Below, piece after piece: positions 28,152 to 39,443 of a DNA stretch of 64,000 nucleotides. Positions within the stretch are counted from its first letter, which is position 1. Each line of letters starts with the position of its first letter. The notes under the pieces are model-generated. The model was given only the letters and a program-made list of their open reading frames with translations. It was not told the origin of the DNA and did no database searches. The position numbers and the translations under genes are program-made. The DNA is from Xylaria sp. FL1777 (lineage: Eukaryota; Ascomycota; Sordariomycetes; Xylariales; Xylariaceae), in contig MU400680.1 of assembly GCA_022578965.1 (NCBI GenBank), forward strand, positions 1-64,000. The letters run 5' to 3'.

Positions 28152-29840
28152 GGCTCGTCGACACCGGCGGACTAATCATGGACAAGCAGGAATCAGCACA
28201 TGCACGACTTTCACAGCGGATCGGTCGACTATAGAAACCAGGACGACGCGACCCGTGTCAGGAGGCGTCTCGACGATGCCGAATCCGACAGCGTTGTTGT
28301 CGCGCGCGGTCTCATTATGTGTTCAGGAGCGCTAGAAACAAAGAACTATCCAGAATCTAAGCTGTATATGGTGGCACTTACTTTCTACATGGAAAATATG
28401 ACCTAGATAGGAGGGCGCTTATACTAGTACTGGGGAATAAGAAGAGACACGAGATGACGACAATGCAGGCTTTAGAAAAACGAGGACATCTGGGCAGCGC
28501 TATTGAGCGAGCTGTCGCACGCGGATCCAGTCCATGGCATCTCCTGAAGCACTCCAACGATAAGCCGATAAGTCGATAAGCACGGGGCGTCATGTGCCGA
28601 TAGACCCACGATAAGCTTGTTTGAGCGGTGAAGAGTAGCATAATTCGGAGGAAGCCCACATCATCCACCGCTCTCGGCTTGGTCCTAGACTAGGATACGG
28701 GGCTTACTCGAAACAACCTTGGAGTGGCTTACTAGTACTCCGTTCAGCCCAAGCTTTCCGATCGATGGTTACGTGCGTGGTACCTTACATATTAATCGGT
28801 ACAAATCTCCAGTTCGTAGAAGGGCTTGTATATTACCTATAGAACCTGACGATAGTACGGTGAATATAAAGAGCAGAGCTACAATATGTATTTACCTAGT
28901 TACCTATAATGCGTTGCTAACTACCTAGTAATGAACTCAATACCTTCGAGCTTCTAGTTTCGATAACTACTTAGGTAGTAGCTACCTAAGATTTATAAGT
29001 TGTTTTATGTGTTTCAACTTACCTACCTAGGTAGGTAGGCTTAATCAAGCGCCTAGCAATCAAGGGAGAGATATTTGGACCTCCCAGGAGACTGGTTTAA
29101 GTATGTTTGCTGGCCACTGTGAGACATTTTGCAAGAGCCACAAAGTGTATGCATCGCAGAGTCACACATGCCTGATTCATTTGCCCCTGAGAATGAAACC
29201 GAGGCAATTAAACTTTTAAACTGTACCGACTATTTAGGCCCGTCAAGTCGTGTAATAGGATATTTATATTTTTACAAACACTTTCATCACCTGACACCAA
29301 CAGATCTAGCTGAAAACGAACGGAAGATCTTACGAAACGTTGCACTGCATACAAACGTCTGATAGCCAAGTATGTGTGAAATCTCAAATGCTACGGCTGT
29401 GAAATATATCCACACCTAGAGAGTTTTCCCCTCCTTATACTTAAGTCGTTCTGCCAGGACTACGTGTTCCCCTGTTCGAGAACCCGTCAAGCCGTAACGA
29501 CGTAAAACGCTAGACTAATCTATCGCGTACCTGATCAACCGGCAAACAGTTCATCTAATAATGAATTGCTATATCCCAACTTCCCTTAAAACATACCGGC
29601 GTGCTTGAGACTAGCTAGCATGAAGGACGGCATGAAGTAAACATAAACTACGACGGTGTTAATAGAACTACAGTAACATGTTGAAGAAAACCATCATAAC
29701 CGCGCCAGCCACATATCCAAGTGACCTATCAAAGAGACTCAACCAATATCGTTATGTGGAGTTTATTCCGGTTCGGTTGAGGTAGGGGGTATCGTCTGTA
29801 ATATCGAACGGAAGAATCTATTCTCGCGGCGTGAAACGTA
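28152..29840. other. sin3 upstream region and intergenic DNA
   Basis: The first several hundred bases probably hold the sin3 promoter and 5' leader. Beyond about 28.7 kb the sequence is AT-rich with TACCTA/TAGGTA clusters, including an 18-bp perfect palindrome at 29020-29037. A 77-aa open frame at 29129-29362 has no recognisable feature and was not called. Confidence 0.55.
29020..29037. repeat. 18-bp perfect palindrome of the CCTACCTAGGTAGG type
   Basis: Reads identically on both strands, centred on CCTAGG. One of several related palindromes in intergenic DNA of this window. Confidence 0.9.
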
Positions 29841-30511
29841 CTATGCATATTTTCGCACCGACTTGATAATCCAGACCTCGCCATTCCCAACCTTGCTCGC
29901 AACGCTCTGAATCTCAATACCGCCAGGCTGCAACTAAAGTTCAAGTAAGTGAGAATATGTAGCAAATGAGCCGACAAATCGGCACTTACCAGCATAGCAC
30001 CATCCTTCATCTCCCACCAGATCTCCTTGTCGCCATCAAGCAACGACCGGCTCCGCTCATTCTCTCGCCACGGACTGGACGGGACGACATGGGCCTGGAC
30101 GAACCTCCGGATATTCCTGCGGGCCCTCTCCTGTCCCTCTTCCCCATCATACGCGGTGGCGCCGAGGGCATTATACTCGTTGGGGTCTTCCCAGGGCTTT
30201 CCGGGCAATTTGTCGATGGCTGAGTTAAGCGGGGCCAAGACGGTGCTATTCGTGGCAGAGTCATCGAGGCGTCTAGCTACGGCCTCGACTTCGCGCACGA
30301 ACCCCGCAAAGACGTTGACGCTGCGGTCGCGGCCCATGACATCCGATATCAGGACACCGGGTTGCGATAACGTGTGCTGGTCCTTTGACATGGCGGAATC
30401 GAGGGGTATTTGACTGTCCGTGTCTGGATCCAAAAGGTTACGCGATGAAAGATGGTGGGCCGATACTGACACCACAAGTACGGGGAGTAAAGATATTAAT
30501 GGAAGCCTCAT
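29841..30511 (-). CDS. secreted/vacuolar FAS1 (fasciclin) domain protein, YDR262W-like
   Basis: Function in fungi is poorly known; the yeast relative is vacuolar. Two exons, 30511-29990 and 29933-29841, give 204 aa. I chose the ATG at 30511 because a signal-peptide-like segment (MRLPLISLLPVLVVSVSA) begins there; an in-frame ATG 60 nt upstream would bury it. The mature part holds a single fasciclin fold, with NSTVLAPLNSAIDKLPGKPWEDP near residues 85-110 and a short terminal strand (GEVWIIKSVRKYA) encoded by exon 2. The intron is 56 nt with GTAAGT and TTTAG ends. There is no hydrophobic C-terminus for a GPI anchor. One copy of TACGCAGTA lies 60 bp upstream of the start, at 30571-30579. Confidence 0.85.
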
Positions 30512-31472
30512 TTTGGTGCGGGCACGATATATACTTAAGTAAGTGGCTGCTGTCGTACGTTGGGAGCACATACGCAGTAAGACGATTGCTTGGAAGTTGC
30601 TGAGCCGTCTGATGACATCATTATGCCAGGTCTCGTCTGCTAGTCGCCGGATGTTGCCAGCTGCTCTATTATATTGAAGACTTATGTAGGAACTACAGAT
30701 GTTTCACAAAACGAAACCATCTCACCATACATGTACCTAAGTAACTACTACCTACCTAATGAGTTAAGCAATCTATCTACATAGGTATGTAGGTACTTCA
30801 GGTATAGTTGAGGTATCCCATCAGGTCTCAACCAAAAATCAAGTCCCGTACCTACTACGGTTCTATCAAAGGCACATCTGAAAGATGACGATGCTCTATT
30901 TTTACGTACGAGAGGTTATACAGGATGTCTGTCTACACAAAATGCGTGATGATGATTATTACTTAATAGTTTACACCAGGCGTCATTTAACAAACCCGAA
31001 TAGAAATAAACCATATTGATGCCTTGGAATTCTTCCTTGTGTAGGTAGGAATCCACGTCCATCCGATTGCGGGTAGGCCAGATTTCCCGGCGTTATTAGG
31101 TATTACAGTGAGGATATTGTCTCTCCGTGTTGAAATTTAAATTCATACTAGCTAGGTAATCAGACAAGAGCAGGAATCACAGTCTACGATCCGGCATGAT
31201 GGATCAAGACTACCTAGGTACCTAGGTAGTTAAAAGATGCCCCATCCGTCCCAGATCTCAGAACTCGAACAACTAGATAATAGCTAATGCCGCAAGGCCA
31301 TACCAAACAGCCCCTTCATCCCGAACATAAAATTTCTTGCCACCGGAATACCACTCATTTAACCTTCACCCTCGTCGAGACCCAAAGCATCAGCTCGACA
31401 GACGGAATGACCGCGTATGACGGCCCGTTCAAATCAGGTACCGGAACGCAACACGACAGAGCAATCCTGGTT
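30512..31472. other. intergenic DNA with 22-bp palindrome
   Basis: Separates the FAS1 gene start from the 3' end of the 722-aa gene. Contains TACCTA clusters and the palindrome at 31209-31230. No gene seen. Confidence 0.6.
31209..31230. repeat. 22-bp perfect palindrome (two CCTAGG cores)
   Basis: Two overlapping ACCTAGGT units form a perfect 22-bp palindrome in intergenic DNA 243 bp beyond the stop of the 722-aa gene. It could extrude a cruciform; no site function is known. Confidence 0.92.
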
Positions 31473-33641
31473 TCAAGGCTCCAGCTCTCTCAGCTGGAAG
31501 AACCGCCAGTACGTTAGCACCCACATATACTGCAAACGGTCCCAGACAGTCTCGAGGGGGAGCTTTTCCCAGCCCGGAGGACCGCCGGCCGCGAAGGGGT
31601 CGAAGGGCGCCTTGTGCGTCCACGGGGGTGTGGGTTTGCCTGCCAACTTCGCAATGGCCATCTCCTTGAACCACTTGCGCCGTCGTCTCTCTTCCCGCGG
31701 GTCCAGCAGGTAGTTGCCCGAGTCGGGCAGCTTCGGGTGCAGAACAGCGTTGAGGATGATTCGGCCGTTGGCAATCTCCTCGTCCGTCAGGACTACCTCC
31801 TGCACTTCGTTCTTCTCTTGCTTCAATTTCCGTTTCTCCTTCTCCACTTCACCATCATCATTCTCATCCTCGTCCTCGTCCTCACCGTCATCCTCTTCCT
31901 GCTCTTCTGACGATGAAGACTCCAACTCATCGGAATCGCCAAAAACCGAATCCTGTTCTGTAGGCTTCGTTCTCTTGGAAGACGCAGGTTTCTCGCCGTC
32001 AAGCTCCTCCTTCATTTCACGCCACCGTGTGATATTATTCGCGCGATCATCTATTTGAGCCGTAATCGTGTCCCACAGCTCTTGAGTGATGTTTTGGCGT
32101 TCCAGGGTGATCAGTTCAGAGACATTCCATGCCTCTTCGTACAGAATCCAGTCATCGAGTCGTCCCTTTAACCCATCTCTTATCTCCTGCAGCGATGCTG
32201 ACGGCTCTCCGGAGAGCAGACCCAAGGTATACATAGAGCGAACCAACTTGAGTTTATATGCCGCGAGCCGCAACTGCTTTGACTTGGCCGGGGTAGTGGC
32301 TGTTTCTATGAGCTTATGCACGTTGGCACGCGCCCATTTGAGCTCCCTTGTTGCGCGTTCCAGCCAGGCCTTTCTCTCGTTAGGCGTCTGCGGACGCTTC
32401 GCCTTGTTGGTAGGAGTCCCGAACCGCCTCTTGTAGATCTCGTCGATGATGGACCGTAAGTCATTCCGGTACGCCACTAGCGTTGTCTTGCGGATTTCCA
32501 CGGTTGGCGTTACAAGTCTGTCGCTATCCGGCCTATCCACATCCCCTTCCTCCCCCAGGTCCGTGTACTTGCTATCGCGCAGGATGTCCTCGACATCAGC
32601 AGCGGCATTGACACTCGTCATAGTGTAACCCCATTTGGTTCGAGGTTTTTTAGAGCCATGGTATTTGCCAACTTTCGAGTGTCTTTTTTGTTCTTTCTCC
32701 CTTTTTGTCCCCTTCGTATTTTCCTTTTCCTTCTGCTCTTTTTGCTTCTTCCACGTCTTTTTGGTTGCCTGCTTTCGTTTATTCGCGAATGACTTCTCTT
32801 TCGTGTTCTTGGATTCTTGCTTCACTTCCTCATCCGCCGCCTTTTGGGCTACTTCGTCCAGACTGGCTTGCTGAGCATCAGTAAGCGGTGAGCCCAGTCT
32901 TGACTTGATGCTAATAACCCCCGGTCGCCTACCCTTCCCATAGAAGAACTCGTCGCTTCCGTAAGGGTATTCAACATAGGACGGTCTTGTTTTGTTATAG
33001 AAGAATTCCTCTCCAGGATTGGCGTACTCTTCTGGTAGATGTAGAGCCCTAAGGGCAGACCGTAATAAGCGGTATGATCCGATAGCGTACAGTTCATGTT
33101 GCATTTGTTTGTTTTCCGGGTCTTTTTCTAACCTGCTGAATTCCTCAAATATTTCTTCGAACTCATCGTTCGGATTTAGATCGCTGCCATCGGCATTCCA
33201 CGCTCCTCGTGGCGGAGGCCTGATTCTGTTTAACTGACTGGCCATTTTTACAATATGCACCATCAAGCCATCGGCGGTGCAATCAGGTCTTTCAGAAAGC
33301 CTGAGCATGGCTTCCAGCAACCCTTTGTGTACTTGAGTAAGACTGCCATCCGTCTTCCTGATATGCTCAACAGACTTGGGGAGGAGTGCCAGAAGGCGTG
33401 AAAACAGAGCGTCTAATCCATCCTTGAGATTCTCGTCGACATCATCCTTCCACTTTTCGTTTGTAACAAGTTGCATGGTATCAACGATCCCCGAGTACGT
33501 AGAGAGAAAGAATTCTTCAGCGTTGGCATATTTTTTCTTGTCTAATTCGGCGAAATTTGTACTAAACCCGGTTTCAAGATGGCCGACGACGGTAGTTAGA
33601 TCGTCGAACCTCTCATGCGGAGGTTTCTGGAGTGTAGCCAT
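31473..33641 (-). CDS. unrecognised 722-aa protein with basic and acidic tracts
   Basis: A single uninterrupted exon from an ATG at 33641 to a stop at 31473. I do not recognise the family. Residues 1-265 look globular and mostly helical (for example EEFSRLEKDPENKQMQHEL). About residues 270-335 form a very Lys-rich tract (repeated KEKE, KKTWKKQKEQ). A second globular part follows (about 345-560), then a Ser/Glu/Asp-rich acidic stretch at about 570-600 and a conserved-looking end with Trp-rich segments (KWFKEMAIAKLAGKPTPPW). There is no signal peptide or membrane segment. The basic and acidic tracts suggest a nuclear or nucleolar protein, an inference only. Its length, normal codon use and lack of stops make it a real gene. 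It is divergent from the SET gene with 464 bp between starts. Confidence 0.85.
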   Translation of the reverse strand: MATLQKPPHERFDDLTTVVGHLETGFSTNFAELDKKKYANAEEFFLSTYSGIVDTMQLVTNEKWKDDVDENLKDGLDALFSRLLALLPKSVEHIRKTDGSLTQVHKGLLEAMLRLSERPDCTADGLMVHIVKMASQLNRIRPPPRGAWNADGSDLNPNDEFEEIFEEFSRLEKDPENKQMQHELYAIGSYRLLRSALRALHLPEEYANPGEEFFYNKTRPSYVEYPYGSDEFFYGKGRRPGVISIKSRLGSPLTDAQQASLDEVAQKAADEEVKQESKNTKEKSFANKRKQATKKTWKKQKEQKEKENTKGTKREKEQKRHSKVGKYHGSKKPRTKWGYTMTSVNAAADVEDILRDSKYTDLGEEGDVDRPDSDRLVTPTVEIRKTTLVAYRNDLRSIIDEIYKRRFGTPTNKAKRPQTPNERKAWLERATRELKWARANVHKLIETATTPAKSKQLRLAAYKLKLVRSMYTLGLLSGEPSASLQEIRDGLKGRLDDWILYEEAWNVSELITLERQNITQELWDTITAQIDDRANNITRWREMKEELDGEKPASSKRTKPTEQDSVFGDSDELESSSSEEQEEDDGEDEDEDENDDGEVEKEKRKLKQEKNEVQEVVLTDEEIANGRIILNAVLHPKLPDSGNYLLDPREERRRRKWFKEMAIAKLAGKPTPPWTHKAPFDPFAAGGPPGWEKLPLETVWDRLQYMWVLTYWRFFQLRELEP

Positions 33642-34105
33642 GATATCAGTGGATGGTTCGTAAACTGTAACTGTGGAAGTGTATGGTCAAGTCTTTGGAG
33701 GAAAGCTCGAGATGATCGGGCATGCCGCGGAGTGATAAACAAGAGGCCAACATGATAAGCCAAATGACAGAAACAAAGCGGATGAACTCTCCAATGCTTT
33801 CAGCTTAAACCGGACTTGGGACAAAGCCAAGTTCTAAGCTAATGATCGCACTCATCCACATTCCAGTTGAAGAGATAGCCATGGTAGACAATGCGGTTGA
33901 CTTCCAGCCGTTTCCGGGACACTACATAAATGCGAAATTAAAGTCCTTCTTTATCTGCCTATAGTACATGGGCTTCAAGTATCCTACGTCGAATTTACGG
34001 TGGGTAGAGGTACCAGCCCATGTTAAAAATTCTTCCCTTGGTTTGTTCTTCTGTTTGGTTTAGTGATTAGTAAACATTTTATGTTCCATCGCAGGCAGGT
34101 GAAAA
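33642..34105. promoter_or_regulatory. divergent promoter region of the 722-aa gene and the SET gene
   Basis: 464 bp between two start codons pointing away from each other, so both promoters must lie here unless 5' introns exist. No specific binding sites were assigned. Confidence 0.5.
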
Positions 34106-35588
34106 ATGCACGACATGGCTCATAATTTAACTACCGACGAGCCATTCGAGGTTCGGGACGCTGGGACGGGCAGAGGCCTCGGCTGTTTTGCTACGAGGGA
34201 CATCAAACCCGGCGAAGTAGTGCTTGTAGACTATACATCGATTCACTGGGTCAATAACATTCACTGGTATGGCAGGCTCTACAGGATAATCGAGAGATAC
34301 GAGGCCGCAGAGGAGAATGAAAAACTAGAGTGGGCTTCCCTCCACAGTATATAGTCCAGACTTTGTGGAAGAGTACAGAAGAGGTTTGCGTCTAGGGAGG
34401 CCGGATGGGACGTACCTTGAGGAGGAGAAGCAGGATGAGTATCTCAGACTGATCCAAGCGGCCGACAGCAATGCCTATGGCACTAGTAAGACTACTGAGG
34501 ATGCACTATTTTTGAGGGCATCTAGGTTTAATCACTCGGTTAGTGCAATCTAGTTAGGATCTGCCCCTTCTCGCCGCTGCCTACCTAGGTATTCTTTAGA
34601 CATGCAAGTTATATTTTTGATTTAATTCACTAATTGCTCATCGGTCCCCCCCACACATCGTGCCAAGTTGCCCTTGAAACCTAACTCTGAGTAAACAGTG
34701 CGATCCAAATTTGTCTTACGAAGTCTTTGAGGGAACGTACCGTTGGGTTGGTAGAGCGTCACGTCACATTGCGAAGGGGGAAGAAATACTCGTTACTTAC
34801 CTAGCGAATCATAGTCGTAGAGAAGAGCGGGCCAAGTTGGCCCGAGAAGTCTGGGGTTTCTCTTGTGACTGTCCCAAGTGTAACGATGGAATAGATACAT
34901 ATACAGCTTCGCTTATACGAGCACGAAATGCGGCAAACGCCTTTGAGCCAGAGAAAACTGAGCCGCCGCCCATCTTTGTTGACGATCTTGAGGCGATGGC
35001 AGAGCGACTCAAATTTCGGACGGAATTATTGAGAGAGATTGTCGGGTCACAGAAACATCACCACGAGGATCCATCACGTCGAAGAGAGTTAACGTTCGGG
35101 TAAGCATAAGGGATTGGGTGGATGATGGGCGATGGGTAACTTGAACTAACGGGCCTGGAAAGATTATATGACGCCGCTATATTCCATCGAGACTATTGGG
35201 GTTATTGGATGGGACAAGACGATAACGATGATGCTACTGACGGGGGCAAAGCCAGGACGCAAGAAGCGATAAAACATATAGCACTAGATCGAGAGTACTC
35301 CTCAGAGGCGGCGTTCTGGGCGAAAACTGCGTGGCCAGACACAGACGAAAGTAAGTCAGGGTTGCAGCCATGTTCTCCTCATGGCTGTCATCTAGGCTAG
35401 GGATTACTCGACATGACAAGTTGTCTCTAGTAATCATGCGATACGGAATTCTATATATCTTGTTACTAACTAGAGACGGTGTAGTGGTCCACTTGCTAGC
35501 GAAGGAAGCTCGGAAGGTCGAGAAAGCGTGGGAGGAATTGCGAGAGAGCCTAGGCCTTGGAGAAGATATAAATTTGGATCAAGTTTGA
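34106..35588 (+). CDS. SET-domain protein (SMYD/Set5-like), reading frame apparently broken
   Basis: Likely lysine methyltransferase-type protein. Exons as read: 34106-34538, 34699-35099, 35163-35350 and 35486-35588, with canonical introns of 160, 63 and 135 nt. SET motifs seen are GRGLGCFATRDIKPGE (about residue 22), RFNHS|CDPN across the first intron, and GEEILVTYLANHSRREER. The Cys-rich post-SET FSCDCPKC follows, then a helical C-terminal part. The first exon is broken: frame 1 ends at a stop at 34352-34354 (LHSI then stop), while the next frame continues YSPDFVEEYRRG. Ignoring the A at 34349 restores LHSYSPDF. Alternatively an 88-nt intron (34267-34354, GTATGG to TATATAG) also keeps frame, but removes protein-like sequence. 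It may therefore be a sequencing error, a recent pseudogene or an alternatively spliced gene. The ATG at 34106 is chosen as the first in frame; a second Met is three codons on. Confidence 0.75.
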
Positions 35589-37392
35589 GCTGCTTGGGAT
35601 ACCGAGAGGATTTGCGATGGCGGACCTTTCAATGTATGTGCAATGTTAATTCTCACGTAGTTTTTACGGTGAAAGAAAGGAACAATAGGTAGTTAATCGT
35701 ATTTAAGCGGCCGATGGAAAAGTATATAGGCGGTTCTGTTTGCTGGCGGACAGGTGGCAGCAGGTGAGAGCTGTAATATGTATGATAGCGAGTTTCTCTT
35801 TGCAGTGACTTTCACATGTCAGTGATTTTCGGAGTAAGAAGCGGCTTAAAAACGCGACGGATCAGCTGCCAATTAATACATTACTCCAGAACTACTATCC
35901 TTCTAAGTCGCATGTACACTAGACTAGAGTCCTACAGTCCTACCCAAACAACTAATACGTAGTAGGTATATAGGTCAGATGTAAGCCTGTAGGCACCTAC
36001 CTAGGTGTAGTACTGTAAGTATACCTATAGTCCATATGTAGTATAGGTACGACAAATTGATAACAAATCTGGGGAATCTGGGGAGCTTGTAAGGCTACAT
36101 ACTGCGTATTAGGTACCCATCTGTAGCCTCCCCTTTAGATGCCATTGAGCACGAGACATATTCACATGTCTTTCCCCCTTTCTTTCCTATGGAAGCCGAG
36201 CTGCTGGTGATGTCCCAACAAATACCGTGTACAACATCATGTTATCATTCATGGCTGATATTTATAGGCATAACCGCATACTCAGTTTATGTCTAAGATG
36301 TACTCCTCTTATGAGAGTTTATATTTTTAATAGGTAGCTATACTACTTAACTTAGGTATATAGGCACGTCTACCGATTTATAAGTACATGAATGTGTACA
36401 TGTAATGAGGGTCACTTAATCATCTGTAATTGGTTATTGACGGCACTCGGCTGTAGCCGGAATTGGATAAAGCCTCGGCAATTTTCCTCGTTCGTACGAA
36501 TACATACCTAGGTACGAGGGTACATGAGTGACGACATAAACCTCCAGTGACAGGTATAGAATAAGGCACAGTCTCTGTGTACTCGTGGTCTAATAACAAG
36601 TGGTGATTAGTTTATTACCTCAGTAGCAATTTGATACCAGTTCTGATACCAGTATAGGAATTACTTAAGATACCGGTATTTCGAGTCATTCGGTTGAGTT
36701 CAAAATCTACTTGACAGTGTACCTAAAAGAGGCAAAAACCGGCGGATTGCACTCCATACCTGTTATTTTGGCTTGGAGTCGAAAAGTTGGTGGAGAGTGG
36801 GCTTTTTGGGGGAGTTGGGGGAGGCTGTTTTGATCTGGGGGTTCGGGCTACACCGTACACTAAAATGTAGGTACCTAGTACAAAGTATGGCGGCCTAAGA
36901 GAGGTACCTACGCTACCTACAACAACCGTGTCGGCAGCACCCATGGTACTGCGTGGTAGGTAGCCATACTACCTACCTAAAACAAAGTGTGGAGATGCGT
37001 GGGCCCCAGACGACCTCGGCTTATACTGTACCGTACCTGCCACGAGACCCCCGTTCGACTTGTGCACGAATCAGCGTGTCTGCAATTCCCAATTCCCTGA
37101 CTTATACCTAGGTATTACCTTAGGTACTTAGACACATAGCACAGCTAGCTTCGTCACTGTACTGAACGTACCTACTTCTTCTCACCGTTCGCGCCGGAAT
37201 ATCAACTCGACGCATTCCTACTCTCCCTTCCTCTTCATTCATCATTCCTCTCCCATCTTTTATCTCGCCATCCTCCAGCCTTCTCTCCTCTGCTCTGCTC
37301 TGCTCTCCCACCCTCCCTGATTCTTTGATTTACTTCTCATCTTGATACGCTTCTCTACCGCTCACAGTACTCGCGCCGGCGATTCGTGCAAG
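35589..37392. other. intergenic DNA and fumarate reductase promoter
   Basis: AT-rich, TAGGTA-dense DNA with TACTGCGTA at 36100-36108. The last 180 bp before the fumarate reductase start are pyrimidine-rich (CTCTGCTCTGCTCTGCTCTC and similar, about 37213-37330), consistent with a promoter and 5' leader. No gene seen. Confidence 0.55.
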
Positions 37393-39443
37393 ATGGCCCC
37401 TCGTGTGGTTGTTGTCGGTGGCGGCTGTAAGAAGTCCCCAGAACACGGACGGCACCCAATTGCGACCAAGCTGCTAACTTTGTTGCTTATCTAGTGTCTG
37501 GCCTCAGTGCAGCGCACACCATCTATCTGGCCGGCGGTAACGTTGTTGTTCTTGACAAGCAAGGTAAGAGCCCGGATGGGAGAACCCGGCACTCGTCGCA
37601 TGACTCTCGACTGACGCCACCGCCACAGGCTTCTTCGGTGGCAACTCCACCAAGGCCACCTCCGGTATCAACGGTGCCTTGACTCGAACCCAGGTCGATC
37701 ACAAAATCCAGGACAGCGTGAAGCAATTCTATGAGGATACCCTGAAGTCGGCCCGCGACAAGGCCAGGCCCGACCTCATTAAGGTCCTCACTTACAAGTC
37801 TGCCGCCGCCGTCGAGTGGCTACAAGATGTGTTCAACCTCGATTTGACTCTGGTCTCGCGACTTGGGTAAGCACGCATCCTCTGCCAGTATGTAGCGCGC
37901 GTGCCATTTTCGCTAACGGCATTGCAGTGGTCATTCCCAACCCCGAACACATAGAGGCCACGATGCCAAGTTCCCCGGTATGGCCATCACGTATGCGCTG
38001 ATGCAGCGTTTAGAGGAGCTCGCCGAGACCGAACCCGAACGAGTCCAGATCATCAAGAAGGCCCGCGTGACAGGCCTGAACAAGGAGGGTAACAAGATCA
38101 CCGGTGTTCAGTATGAATTCAATGGTGAGACCGCAAGCGTTGACGGTCCCGTCGTCCTGGCCACTGGTGGCTACGCTGCCGACTTCAGTGACAGCTCTCT
38201 CCTAAAGAAGCACAGGCCCGATACCTTCGGACTCGCCACTACGAACGGCTCACACGCCACCGGTGATGGCCAGAAGATGGTTATGGCCATTGGTGGAAAC
38301 GGCATCGATATGGACAAGGTTCAAGTTCACCCCACAGGTCTCGTGGATCCCAAAGACCCTGGATCGAAGTGGAAGTTCTTGGCGGCCGAAGCCCTGCGTG
38401 GTGAGGGTGGTCTATTGCTCAACGCAGACGGTGACAGGTTTTGCGACGAGCTCGGTCACAGGGATTACGTCTCCGGCATGATGTGGAAGGAGAAAGACAA
38501 GGGCAAGTTCCCCATCCGCTTGGTCTTGAACTCCAAGGCTTCCAATACGTTGGACTTCCACACACGCCATTACTCTGGCCGTGGCCTGATGAAGAAGATG
38601 AGCGGTCAGCAGCTTGCCAAGGAGATCGGTTGCAAGCCCGACCATTTACAGAAGACGTTCACAACCTACAATGCCATTGCTGAGGGCAAACAAAAGGACC
38701 CCTGGGGCAAGAAGTTCTTCCACAACATGCCCCTCGACATCGACGATACCTTCCACGTTGCCCTCATGGAGCCCGTGCTTCACTTTACCATGGGCGGTAT
38801 CGAGATCAACGACAAGGCCCAAGTCTTGAACCAATCTCAGCAGCCTTTCGAGGGTCTCTACGCTTGCGGTGAGTTGGCCGGCGGTGTCCACGGTGCCAAC
38901 CGACTCGGAGGTTCGTCGCTGCTCGGTTGTGTCGTTTATGGCCGGGTTGCTGGCGACTCTGCGAGCAACTATCTGTTTCAACAAGCTCTCTCGGGTTCTG
39001 CTGGCGCTGCCCAACGTCTTGGTCAAATTTCCCTTCACATTGATCCTTCCCAGCCTGGTAAGGTCTCTATTGAGTGGGCCAACGGCGCTGCTGCCTCAAC
39101 CCCATCTGCCAATCAAACGACAGCCGCTACGCCCGCATCTGAGGCTACCAAGTCATCCAAGCCTGTCAAAAAATTCGAGATTCCCGAGAAGGAGTTCACC
39201 TTAGAAGAGGTTGCGAAGCACAACACAAAAGATGACTTATGGGTTGTAGTGAAGGGTGTCGTCATGGACCTATCCAACTGGCTAAACGAGCATCCCGGTG
39301 GGCCTCAGGCTATCATGAACTTCATGGGCCGTGATGCTACCGAGGAGTTCGAGATGCTGCACGACGATGAAGTCATTCCGAAGTACGCACCCGAGCAGGT
39401 AATAGGACGTGTCAAAGGCCAGGAGGTTACACTTGAAATCTAG
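37393..39443 (+). CDS. FAD-dependent fumarate reductase with C-terminal cytochrome b5 domain
   Basis: Predicted soluble fumarate reductase (Osm1/Frd1 relative) that reoxidises reduced cofactors by reducing fumarate to succinate. Exons 37393-37426, 37495-37563, 37629-37866 and 37928-39443 give 618 aa. The N-terminal FAD motif VVVVGGGLSGLSAA is rebuilt across the first intron. The flavoprotein core runs to about residue 450 and includes FFGGNSTKATSGING, SQPRTHRGHDAKFPG, QVHPTGLVDP and ELAGGVHGANRLGGSSLL. An Ala/Thr/Pro/Ser linker leads to a cytochrome b5 domain at about 528-618, with its heme-ligand histidines in EHPGG (about 569) and EMLHDD (about 592). There is no signal peptide or transit extension in this model. 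The three short introns sit in the first 540 bp. The b5 fusion suggests electrons arrive through heme, an inference from domain order. Confidence 0.95.

Noticed and set aside
29129..29362. 77-aa frame in intergenic DNA
   Set aside because: Single short frame in AT-rich DNA without motif, splice partners or family likeness.
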